Part shown: in pieces, positions 45,145 through 56,104 of the stretch
Layout: each line of letters begins with the position of its first letter
Position numbering within the stretch: position 1 is the first letter of the stretch
DNA from: Cystobasidium ongulense
Taxonomy: Eukaryota > Basidiomycota > Cystobasidiomycetes > Cystobasidiales > Cystobasidiaceae
Direction of reading: 5' to 3'
Length of the DNA stretch: 64,000 nt
NCBI GenBank assembly: GCA_022835595.1
Contig: BQUP01000010.1
Coordinates: forward strand, 16,236 to 80,235
Notes under the pieces: model-generated
Seen by the model: the letters and a program-made list of their open reading frames with translations, nothing else
What the model was told of the DNA's origin: nothing
Database searches by the model: none
Position numbers and translations under genes: made by a program

Positions 45145-47606
45145 ATGGTATCGGCAGGTAGAAATGTCTTTGTGACAGCCGCAACATCTTCCCTCATCCT
45201 TTCGAACGCTGTATCCGTTCTGGCCGCCCGTGATTTCCAGGCGCAGTCCAAGCATCAACACCCGAAACGTGCTGCGCCGGATTTGAATCCCAACACCATT
45301 AGCGTCAATGATGCTACTCAGTTATCTGGCAAGTCTTATGACTATGTGGTGGTGAGTAAAATTGAAAGGCCCTATGTTTTCAGGTAATTGCCATTGACAT
45401 GTGCTAATTTCCCTCTCGCAGGTTGGAGGCGGCACTGCTGGACTCGCAATTGCAGCACGACTTGCTGAGGATACCAGCACCACTGTTGCAGTCATTGAAG
45501 GTGGAGGTACGGGAGACGAAGTTATACAAAGGATCTTAGCTCGTAAGTTAGCTCCTGTTCATCCATGCTAATTTCAGGCCAAGTCCGAGAGGCTGATCGC
45601 GGCTGTAACAGCGGCATCCGCCTACTACATTGGCATAGCCGGGCCTACTAGCGAGTATGACTGGCAGTTTTACACTTCCAATCAAACAGGTCTCGGTGAT
45701 CGTCCCGTATTCTGGCCTCGCGGAAAGGTATTGGGAGGTTCGAGCGCGGTCAATGGTGAGTACCGTCGCAAACTTGAATGAAGGCACGTGACATTATAGC
45801 TCACGCAGGCCCTTCCAGGCGTCTACATGACACAAGGTAGCAAAGCTGAGCACGACACTTGGGCGAGTCTCTATAACGGAACGGCATGGGACTGGGATCA
45901 CATCCAACCCTATTACAAGAAGCATCAGACTTTCGAAGCACCCACGGACGCATACTCAGAGGATGCAGGGGGAATAGTTGTTGATGCCGACGCTCATGGC
46001 TACGACGGCCCCATTCATTACTCCCGCGCGGGATACCTATTTGCCCAGATTGGCCATTGGATGCCAACGTGGGCGAATCTTGGCGTCGGCACGGTAGATC
46101 CAGCATCTGGGGTTACTGCTGGATCCTACATCTCTACTAGCGCAATTAGAACTAGGTAAGTTGCTTGGCTGTTTTGCGCATATAGTCCGCCCGACTCACA
46201 ATTTCATTCTCAGCGACCAAACCCGGAGCTATTCACGAAGCGGTTATTTCCCCGATGCTAAATCCAATGTCGATATCCTCACTGGCTTCACGGTCACCAA
46301 GGTCAACTTTTCAAACACGAACGGCACTACCACAGCTACGGGTGTCAGCTTCATGTCAGCACGGGACTCAGAAACTTTCACGGTCCAGGCCAGTAAAGAA
46401 GTCATCCTTGCAGCCGGTGTCATTGGCTCGCCGCACATCCTACAGCTTTCGGGAGTTGGCCCCGCCGATCTTCTCCAGACACTTGGTATCGAAGTCGTGG
46501 TCGATCTGCCAGGCGTGGGTGCCCATCTTCAGGACCACGTCTCCACCTCTCTGGCATTCAATACTAATGCTGAAGTCACCGGAGACCAGATCGGAGCAAA
46601 CGCTACCTTCAGTGCACAGCAGCTAGACCTTTGGGCCGGCGGAGGTGGCAACCAATCACTTTTCTCTGCGCCAAATGAAGCTATTACTTACGCCAATCTC
46701 ACGACCGTCTTTGGAGGTGCTTCAGGGGCTCAAGAATACTTAGACCAGGTTCAGGGAAACCTTACGGCTGCCATTGATATGTATGGCCTCACTGGAACAG
46801 TAGCGGAGGGGTACAAAACGATATACGAAGCCGAACGGACCAGACTATTGGCCCTCGGAGAACCTGCAGTCGAGTTCCTAATGGCCAACACAGGCTGGGG
46901 ACAGGGCGCATCTGGCAAGACCGTAACTCTCCAATTCGCAATGCAACATCCCTTCTCGCGTGGTGCTCTCAAGGCCACTACAACTGATCCTTTCACAATG
47001 CCATCAATCGACCCTGGCTATCTCACACATCCGAATGACATTGCTGTTATGCGACAAGCTTTCCGGTACCTTCGAAACTTCGCTCAGACCGCCCCTATGT
47101 CGGGCATACTCACCGGCGAACTCTCTCCCGGAACCGATACAGTGCCATCCGACGATGATGCCGCAATTGATGCCTGGATCCGAGGTTCTGTTGGTACCGA
47201 GTATCATCCAGCTGGTACATGCTCCATGCTCCCCTTAGAACTTGGAGGTGTAGTTGACGAGACAACGCGTGTTCATGGCATCAGCAATCTGCGTGTTATC
47301 GACAGTTCTATCATTCCAGTCGGCTTCGCTGCTCATTTATGCAGCCCTACGTACGCAATCGCAGAGCTCGGAGTGGCCATGGTCAAAGGAGAGAAACTAC
47401 TCGTCATAGGGGGTGGCAGCAATACCAATACTAGTACTGGAGCTACAACAAGCACGGCACCAAAAACCTCTGCTTCTGCAGGCACCGGCTCGAACGCCAA
47501 TACACAATCCGACGCTGCAGTAGGCTCGGCAGCATCCGCCTTTCACGTCGACGCAGTATGCGCTATCGCTACGCTACTCGTGGCGATTTTATGCCTTTCC
47601 GCCTAA
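45145..47606 (+). CDS. GPI-anchored GMC-family FAD oxidoreductase
   Basis: Flavin oxidase or dehydrogenase of the glucose oxidase / aryl-alcohol oxidase superfamily. Signal peptide MVSAGRNVFVTAATSSLILS..., then a KR site (QHPKRAAPD) that may mark propeptide removal. FAD-binding YDYVVVGGGTAGLAIAARLA crosses an intron. RGKVLGGSSAVNG and MTQGSKAEHDTWAS are the GMC signature region. The second GMC motif is GVIGSPHILQLSGVG. The catalytic pair lies in GTEYHPAGTCSML and GFAAHLCSPTYAIAELGVAM. The C terminus has a Thr/Ser/Gly spacer and a hydrophobic end (VCAIATLLVAILCLSA), a GPI-anchor layout, so the enzyme is probably wall- or membrane-bound. About 5-6 exons. The short exon around 45490-45615 has more than one plausible splice choice, both in frame. 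Substrate unknown. Confidence 0.92.
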
Positions 47607-47884
47607 ATATAGATACTCCAATGTTTGGAGCATGCAAAGTGATCTTTCGTTAACATGGACAATACAGCAGCTTGACCGTCCAACGTCATACCCTTTATCC
47701 TAGATGCTGTGCACCACAGCTGCACTTAGTTTTAGATTTTTTGGTTTTTTCACTATTAGTCCTTCGAATACCCTGTCTTCCGGAGTTGACGGACTAGTGT
47801 ATCATACGCATCGAGCCTTTGGGCAGTCATTCTGGCACTTGAATTTACAATTCCACTCCCAGCGCTCTACGGTACACGAAGTGA

Positions 47885-48811
47885 TTACAGGAAGCCTCCA
47901 CCAGTGCCCTTGGCAAAATATCCTGCTCCCGATTCTTCCAGTTTGTATTGTAATGGCTGCTCTACAGAATGGCTTGCCAGAGCGTCTTGTCCGATGATGG
48001 AAGGTGCGCGGTGCACAATGACCTGTGAGGATAGATGGTACTGAGCACACTGACTTCACAGCTGGGCCAATGGAGTTACATACCTCGCCTGTCATCTGCG
48101 CTCTCAAGCTGCGCGTCTGAATCCATACGTCGCTTGATTGTACCAAGTTGCGCAGAAGGAATGCATCGCTAGGCGGCCTTGCTATTTGCGCCTTGCCTGG
48201 TGCAAAAGCGTCATCGTGATAGACGGCTATGAAGGAGCCTGCGGCCTGCAGTAGATATGAGCAACTTAGAAACACGAGAAGTTGCACGCATAGAGGTTGC
48301 TACTTACTTGGCGAACTGTGTGTTGTGCCTTTCTGAACAGCCGTAAGGCAGTCAATGGGAGCATTCCACTATGTAATAGTCCGGAGAAGTCGTCGAATAT
48401 GACCAGAGCTCCTTCGCTGAGATGTTGACGCAGCTGGCTCAGGATAGCATTGTGAAGTATGGTGTCTGCCTGCTCAGTCGAAGATAGCAGAGCAGCTACA
48501 TCTACGTAGACAAAGTTGCCTCGTTCACGTTCGCTCAGAAGTTGTGCGCCCTGTACTTTGGTAACTCAGCATAGAGGACGGGGTCTTCATGTACTTGGAC
48601 ACACCTGCTTGCGCAGAACCGCATTATAATAGTCGAAGCTCTGTGAGAGCCCGAGCAATATGCATCTTCGTTTTGCCTTGAGAGCTTGTGCTAAATGCTG
48701 AGCCACGAGAAAGGTCGCCGGTGCTTCGAGGCAGTCTGAGATCAGCAAGCAGAGCTCCCGTGGAAGGAGAGGTGACTCTGAGCCATCATGCTGCCGATAG
48801 AGTGTAGCCAT
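47885..48811 (-). CDS. ELP6: Elongator complex subunit 6
   Basis: RecA-like subunit of the Elp4-Elp5-Elp6 ring of Elongator, which modifies wobble uridines in tRNA. Four exons. Start MATLYRQHDGSESPLLPREL at 48811, then FLVAQHLAQALKAKRRCILL and LSQSFDYYNAVLRKQ. Second exon: GAQLLSERERGNFVYVDVAA and HLSEGALVIFDDFSGLLHSG. Third: AAGSFIAVYHDDAFAPGKAQ and DVWIQTRSLRAQMTGE. Fourth: HRAPSIIGQDALASHSVEQP, then LQYKLEESGAGYFAKGTGGG and FL, the typical Elp6 C terminus. About 270 residues. No Walker A is seen, as expected. Convergent with the GMC oxidase gene (278-base gap) and divergent from NUP133. Confidence 0.92.
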
Positions 48812-48961
48812 GATCTTTGACTGATGCGTGCAGGAAAGCAAAGTGTAATGGTGTTTTCTTGTTGCTATTCTTCTTCGTCGATTGCCTTTTCGCGGGCACT
48901 CAAAGTCACTGCGTTGTCCCTCAGAGCTGCACCCATCAAGATAACCCAAGCTCGTGTTACC
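48812..48961. promoter_or_regulatory. 150-base bidirectional ELP6/NUP133 promoter
   Basis: Only 150 bases separate the two start codons. An in-frame ATG for NUP133 at 48824 would reduce this to 12 bases, so I prefer the start at 48962. Confidence 0.6.
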
Positions 48962-51900
48962 ATGTTCTCGTCTGGGACACCCGGCCCTGCTGAGCGGCGT
49001 GCCCGAGGAGGAGCGGCTGTTCGGCGCTCGCAGTCGAGAGCTGGCAGCATTGCGCAACTTGCTGCAGGCTCCGACGCAGGAACACCACCTCCAGCAGCAT
49101 CAAGAGCCGGGATACGAACTCGAGCAATTTCAGCCAGAGCAGGATCATCGAGGCGGCAAAGTCTCCTCCCCTCAGGCCGCCCATCATCCAGAGCAGCGTC
49201 ACGACTAGGTTCGACCGCTCTGTTTGACGAAGACACTGCAGAGGACAGCATTCTGCTGGTTGCAGAAGATGAGACAGAGCAGCAAGATGACCAAGGAACC
49301 TTGTTGAAAAGCGATACACATAGCGTCTCTATCCTGGGAGGTGCTCCTCGATGTCACATGCCGACCGAAGTCACAGAAGTTCTCGGAAACAGCGACTTCT
49401 ACTCGGACCCGCACACAGCTGTTCTCGACAATGCAGCAGGATATGCATGCCTGGTAGGCAGGTCAAAATGCTACATCTGGAGTATATCGGAGATAGCTCA
49501 AGAAAGCACCTCGTCCGCAGTAAGTGTATTCGTGCGCGCAACCTCTTCTACACTATGAGCTAATCAATGATTTTGCAATCCTTCCATGGCTAGTCATCTA
49601 TCCCAACATGCTACATATTTCCTGTTCCTGAAGCACCCAGTCTATCACTCTCAGCCACCGTGTTCTCGCCAGTCCCATTTGTTGCGTTTGTCTCGCTTGA
49701 AGGTGGCGCTTCTTCGAGCAGCCGGCGTGAACCTGGCTTTCTGCTAGTGACTACGTGGGGACAAGTCATATACTGGAGCAGCATCAGTGCAGCTCTTTCA
49801 GGGCTGCACAATCATGAAGATCGCACGCTGGGATTGGCGTCCGGTGAGGTTGTCCGCGCGATGACCGCTCTTTCTGTAAGCCAACATTACAACCACTTGA
49901 GGCTATACCTTGGTTGAAACATTTCCGTTCTTATCATTTGCGCATCGCAGCCAACATCCTATATCATAGCTACAAGTGGCAGCAGACTGTTCTCATTACG
50001 CATTCAAAATTCCTTCACGGCGAATGCCAGTATTGCCATCAAAGCGCTTTCAAGAGCAAAGGGCATGCTCTCGCGTATGGGAAGTCTTTTTGGCGGAAGC
50101 GACGTGCATCCTCGTGGCGGCATAAATGCACTCGCGACGTGTCCTCTCCCACGAGCACAGCGCGGACAGACTGTCTGGGCAGGTTTCGCGGTAACAGATC
50201 GAGTCCTACAAGAATGGAGATTCTCAGAAGCTGGCGAAGAGGTAAGTCGTGCCAATGCTAATATTCAACACTCCTGCGTACTGATTCCAATGATAGTTCG
50301 TCGGAGAGACAGACCTTTACGAAATTATCACAGACACTCTGTCGAGCGTGTTAGGAGTTGAAGAGGAAACCTTGCAAAATGTCAATATCACTGATGCTGC
50401 TATGCCAGAGTAAGCCATGGCACAAAGTTTGTTGTAAATGTATCTAACGGCTCTTTTGCTCAGTTCGACGAATCTTACCCTTCTGCTCGCCTACTCCATC
50501 GCACCAATGACTTCACGCCAGTCCAGCAATTCCCGACGGCAAACGTCGTACGCAATCGCTAATTTCATAGATGGCTCGGTCACGTACCTCAAGGGTCTCT
50601 CGTACGCGCATGAAGAAGATCCTCGACCTCTTTCTGCACCACGCATACGTCTTCTGCCAAAGGAGAAGATCTGTTTCGTAACCTTCCCAGATCTGGTCAT
50701 CGCGACATTCATGGACACATCGCTTCCGTTCGAAGAGAGCGTCGCCCTGAAAGACGCCGCCAAAGATAGACTTATCGGCACCACTACTAGCGGTGATTCA
50801 TCTCTGATTATGCTCGCTGCGCATACAGGCTTGTTGAAGTTGGACATCAACGTTTCACATATCAAAAGCTTAGCATCGTAGGTTGGGTCTCTTCTTTCGC
50901 ACCAAACTCTTGGCTGACCTATACCGCCCTGTCTCGATGTAGAGAGGCTACGCGGCTCGACCCCGCTGATCTGGCAACGCGCAATCTGAAAAGCAAGCTC
51001 GAGCAAGCAGTCCTGTTTGCCGACAATCAGCATAATCCGCTCACTTTCAACCTCTCTTTGAGTAATGAATCCGGTGATCTGGTCAGCGCCGCTGAGAGCG
51101 TGTCGAGAGATATCCTGTGCAGCTGTAAGACACTTCATCAGAGCATCCTCACGGCATATTAACTTGTCTCCTCCCTCGTCAGCTTCTATGTTCCTCCCAA
51201 CGATAATTGACCTGCGAGCACAAATTAGCGATCGAGCCTCAAGACTTCGCTTCCTCATGAAATACTTGCACGATAATAGTCTCACAAGCCGGCTTTCCAA
51301 GACTGCTAGACGTCACCTAGCTTGGGATGCGGAAAAGCTGGCAGCCGTCGCAGCCTTATGGCATGCGCACAGCAGTGATAGCGAGTAAACCTGATTTGCG
51401 ACTCCCCACCACTAGTAGTTCAAAGCTGACGCACATGAAGCAGTGCATTTCAGGAATCTATACTAGTCGAGGCAGCGGAGAAAGCTACTACGTCTGACTC
51501 TTTCGGAGAAGACGTAGTTCGTAATTATTTCAGACGACATGTAAGTCTAGCATAAGGAGTCTTGACGAGATTGTCACTGAACGTTCTCCTTCAGGCTGAT
51601 TGTTTAGGTCAACTGCTAGAGGAGTATCTGCCGCTCGTACAGCAGCGCGGAGTCAGCACATCGTTGCCGCTCAATGAGCGAACAGCTCTCCTTTATCAAG
51701 TGGATCGCGATCTTACCCTCTCCTACAAGGCTACTACCCGGCATCGCATCGAGCAAGGAAGCCTCTACGGCATTCCTCTCGGTCCCGACTCCCAAACTTG
51801 CTTATCAGAACCCTGGTCATCGCAGCCAAAGCTGCTCGAATTGATGCGACTAGCTTTTGACACCACGGACAATCTCTTGCTTGAGCGCAGCCGCGTGCTG

Positions 51901-53781
51901 GGTAGCAACATCGATGACGATAAAGGGCTAGAATATGGCTCTAGTAACAAAGTTAGAAGCGGACGCGCTGGAGCAAGTCTCGAAGACGAGCGCGAAATTC
52001 AGCGGATCTTAAAGGCATACCTTGTTGAACTTGCCGACTATACGCTGGCTATGCATCAAGAGAGGATGTCCTACCTTCAGAGGTATGTGTTCAAATTCTT
52101 GCAATGCGCTCAAGCCGTTGCGATGCTGAAAAGACTTTCCATATTTAGCTTGGGCGATGAATCTCAAGCCATTTCTAAGCTACGGGATCTACTGGAAACC
52201 TACGTACTTTTGCGACCTCGCGTGATCAACACCATGGGTTCGTTCTTTCGTACAACACCCGCACGCTGCCGCCCATTGTAATGCTGATACAACGCTGTTT
52301 CTCACCTCGCAGTCCGACTGTCGCGCACAAACGCTGCATATGACTTAGCCGAGCGCTATCGCGATTTCCGCTCTCTCGTGGTGCTGTGCAACGACGCATC
52401 TATAGGTTCACCAGCTCGTGTCCACCATTACATTCAAAAGTACCAAGAAGAGTTCGCATTCGCACTATATGACTGGTACTTAGAGAGTGGTGGGTTAAGC
52501 TTCGTTGTCCTTCGCGTTTACGTTAGCTGAAAGTTTCCTCAGGTCGGTCTTATGATCTAATGACTCAGGACACTGCGTATGGACCTATGCTATCAAAGTT
52601 CCTTCGACTACGCAAACTACCAGGTCTTGCTTGGATGCAGAATGTGGCCGAAAATCGAGTTGACGATGCATCGAATGCACTGCTTCAACAAGCTGAGGTG
52701 GAGACTGCTCTGAGCGAACAGAAAGTAAGTTTGGAACGGGCTGCAATTGTACATCCGTGGCGTGATCTGACTCCGCTTTCTTCCGTCTCCCTCCAGCTTA
52801 TGCTCAGTATAGGCAAGTTGGCACGAGTTGCTGGCTACACCAGAGCAGACATCGAGACTTCCGAGCGGGTCCAGCAATCATTAGAGGTGGTTGACGACCG
52901 GCTGGATATCGTAGCTTCGCATACTCGATTGCTAGATTTATGCACGTCTGTCAGCCACCCTGGCGATTCCCTCAAACCAGTCGAGGTTCAAGCGGCAAAG
53001 GCTTTCAGCACCTTGTGCAGTCGGACTACGAATGTGGAGCTCATCAAGGTGTGTACCAGCTCTTTGCATCCCAATACATCCGGAAGGCTGACACGTATTC
53101 CGCAGCTTGCAAAATTCCTATTCCGACGACTTCTTCTCGGAGACGCTCTTCTGCCCGAGGACCTCGTCGACTTGTTCAGTTTGAAGGATAATATAGCCGA
53201 AGATCAAGTGAAAGATTTCGCTTATTCGCTAGAAATCGTCGGTCGCGATAGGCAGACTCCTCAAAGTCGCAAAGATATCGCTGCAAGGTCGGTCTGGCGG
53301 CGCGTTTATCTCGCCGACGAGTGAGTCTATCCAGGATTAGTTTGCGTTGCAGGCGCTAATCTCCTTTCTGCACAGCTTCGTTGAGATACGCCGGCTAGCA
53401 TCGTCTGGCTCAGATGACGCCTTAGCCGAACGCCTCCGAACCACCGCTCTCTATGCAACCATGCTGGCTTGCTCCCAGCGACAAATGGACGAGGCTCCGA
53501 TCTTGCGTCCTCTCGAGTCACTCTACTTATCTACGCCAACGGAAGAAGCGTCTGTGTTGGCACGATTCTCGTCAGAAGTGTATCGAGGCGAAATTGACGT
53601 GGAAGCTATCGCGACAGAGTATGCCCGGGAGAGTCATCTCATCAGAAGCATGTGTGAAGACAAGATGGTCCATTTAGGGGAATTCTTCGATGAAGTGCAG
53701 AGGCTTGCGCGTTTAGACACGGCACAGAGCCTTGCTCAGAGCAGCATATTAGCGGAGATGGGAGACAGTATAATGCAATGA
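48962..53781 (+). CDS. NUP133: Nucleoporin Nup133
   Basis: Scaffold subunit of the Y-shaped Nup84/Nup107 complex of the nuclear pore. Start MFSSGTPGPAERRARGGAAV gives an Arg/Ser-rich disordered N terminus. A beta-propeller follows, with DPHTAVLDNAAGYACLVGRS, PGFLLVTTWGQVIYWSSIS, PTSYIIATSGSRLFSLRIQN and RGQTVWAGFAVTDRVLQEW. The rest is alpha-helical: TRLSLNVLLQADCLGQLLEE, QPKLLELMRLAFDTTDNLLL, MLSKFLRLRKLPGLAWMQNV, LSIGKLARVAGYTRADIET, then LDIVASHTRLLDLCTSVSHP and the end SILAEMGDSIMQ. About ten exons and 1,300 residues, in the normal size range. An alternative start at 48824 would add 46 residues but lies in the shared promoter. Confidence 0.88.
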
Positions 53782-53964
53782 TAGCAATAACGTTTCTATT
53801 TTTTCATTGTTGTAATTCATACTAGCTACAGGAAGACACAGCTTGCAAAGCGGGCATATTGCAACAACAATTGCGATTGTGGGAAACGACAGGGTGATGA
53901 GAGTCTGCACGAACCGGGGACAGTATGCTAGAGAAGGGCGATACTTCGAATTGAAGCTCCTGTC

Positions 53965-55547
53965 TTAGTCGGAATCGATCACAATAGCATCGACACTTGC
54001 ACTGTTATTCTTCTTCGTCGATGACTTCGATGTTGAGGGTTTACTACTGATTCGACGGCCAGACAGGGTGCCACCGACCCCGCTAAATGAAGTTTGCTTT
54101 GACTTCTTCTCCTCCTCTTCCTTGCTGTCTTCCAATTTCGGAGGCTTAAAAGCATAACCAAAGAACAATGTCCCTTCTGGTAGATTGAGCGCAGCTGGTA
54201 CTTGACGTGAGCCAATTTGAGTATCAGCAGTAACGATCTTGGGTACTTTTGAAGTTTTCCAAATTTTCGAGGTTCCTTCTAAGGGTTGTACGGGTTTGGC
54301 AATGATACCTTTCCCTCTAACTCGCTTTCCGGCAAGGGAATGGCCTAAACCCTTAAAGGCCTCGAAGGGTTGCTGCTTGGCGACTTCGGCTGCTCCTGCA
54401 GCTCCGGCGGATGTTGCGGCGCCGGGCTTCATAGCAGGCGTGGAAGCGCCGCTCCCTCTCGCATCAACGTCCTGAGTCTCTCCGATGTTGATATTGAGCT
54501 TGCTTTGCATCGTCGGCGCAGGTGCTGCTGGTTTCCTCTCGGGCTCTACGTATCCTACCGGTGCAGCGAAGTCGACTTCTAAATCTGTATTTAACACGCT
54601 GATACCTGCTGCATCGGGCTGCACCTCCATAACGAGCAATTCGAAGGTCATCATGTTGTAGTGGATCTCGATGATATCTCCAGGGGAGATAACGGTATAG
54701 GCTCGCATCGCTTGTTCTAAGACTGCTTTCGGGTCTGATAGTTCCAGGAAAGTGACAGATTGAGGTTGTAGCTTGACAAACTTTCCTTTGGGTAAGCGAG
54801 TTCCATATAGTCTGATACCGTCGCCTTCATTTAGGTTTAAACGCTTCATCATCCAGCGTGGTAGGTAGACTACGCCTTCGTCTGCGGTGAATTCGAGGAC
54901 ACCGGCGTGGGTTCGCAGTTGAGGGTTTATAGGGTTGATGAGTTCGAACGTCCAGGGACTTTCGAGGTCAAGAGCGTCTGTACAAGCAGAAAGGTCAGTC
55001 AGCATATGCGAAGCTCAAAAGATGACACGCATGATGTATGACTTACGAAGCTCGCGAAGGGCCGATGTAGGCATGATAACTAGAATAGACGAGATGGAAA
55101 TCACTCAGTCTATGGAAGGGCCGACATACACCACTGCCGATACTCACTCTGACCACCGAACATGACCTGGGCTCTTCCGCCATCAATGACATTCGCGCCA
55201 GCGTTGCCTCTGCCATGCTGTATTTCATGAATAGCGGCGGAATAGGCTCGATATGGATGGTTGAACGCAGAAGGAGGAGCAGGGGCTTGCATGTGTGCTC
55301 CAAACCCTCCAAACATGCCGCCTGCTGTCCCTTGTCCGCCGCCAAAAAGGCCGCCTAGAGCTCCACCAGGACCGCCAAAGCCGGGATGCCCTTGGAAGAC
55401 CTGCATAGGGTTGTAGTTTTCTTCATCCGAGTTGTAGCCGCTCTACATGACAGTTCTGAATGTCAGCAGTGCTCTTGTCCACGGTGTCTGGTGTGTCCGC
55501 TATCCTGCGATGACGACGACTGCAGGGTGTCGGGTCTCGCTCACCAT
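53965..55547 (-). CDS. UFD1: Ubiquitin fusion degradation protein Ufd1
   Basis: Cofactor, with Npl4, that links ubiquitinated proteins to the Cdc48/p97 segregase. The first coding exon is just ATG (55545-55547), followed by GTGAGC. After a CATGTAG acceptor the protein reads SGYNSDEENYNPMQVFQGHP. A Gly/Phe-rich stretch follows (GGALGGLFGGGQGTAGGMFG), not usual in Ufd1. The Ufd1 domain is HPYRAYSAAIHE, IIMPTSALREL, SPWTFELINPINPQLRTHAG, EFTADEGVVYLPRWMMKRLN, GDGIRLYGTRLPKGKFVKLQ, PGDIIEIHYNMMTFELLVME and NTDLEVDFAAPVGY. The C-terminal region binds Cdc48 and Npl4 in the family and includes FEAFKGLGHSLAGKRVRGKG. Ends VDAIVIDSD. About 430 residues. Confidence 0.95.
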
Positions 55548-56104
55548 GTTGGCTCGAGATGCCGCTCCTGCACTATGGGCAGTTCTATCCCGTCTATTCG
55601 ATATGATCTCGCCTGTGTATGTGTGCGATATGCTGTTTCTTGTCGTTGTGTTGGATGGGATGGATCGGTGTGGAAAGAAGCATGATGGACTGCCGCTGCA
55701 GCCGAGTGGCACCCGCTTCCAGTGGTCAGCCGGTCGGACAGGCGAGACAGCGTTGACCGCGCGCAGACATATCTACACATCCTACATGTCCCGTCTGTGT
55801 GTAGATGCTTTCTTCCGCTGATTGCTGCATTGCTCTTTGACGCTCGCCACCAGCTTGTCAGTGAATGTTCCCATTCTCAGCCGGCTGCTGGGGAAAGACG
55901 AATGTCTCGACAGAATATACTGCTGTAGATGGCGTATTCCAACATCGATATAAGCTCCATGGTGTGCCGATACTAATGCGGGTCCCATGGGTACCATGTC
56001 CTCTCCAAGTTGAGCTGCAGTCACGTGTTTGAGTGGCTACTCGACGAGAAATTCTTGCATGCACACTTCAGACTCGACACAACTCACCACTTCTATCACA
56101 CAGC
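55548..56104. promoter_or_regulatory. Divergent UFD1/PWP1 upstream region
   Basis: 557 bases with no supported gene, only overlapping short frames. It is the shared promoter and leaders of two divergent genes. Confidence 0.5.

Noticed and set aside
45480-45615. Apparent frame disruption in the GMC oxidase FAD domain
   Set aside because: Using the acceptor at GTAACAG restores the frame with either of two donors, so a splice-choice ambiguity explains it better than a broken gene.
48824-48961. Upstream ATG for NUP133 adding 46 residues
   Set aside because: It would place the start 12 bases from the divergent ELP6 start, and the added residues look like untranslated leader.
56033-56104. Earlier start for PWP1
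   Set aside because: Pwp1 proteins begin close to the LxWVPRGV motif, and MPAFVSSILWVPRGV at 56105 fits that layout.
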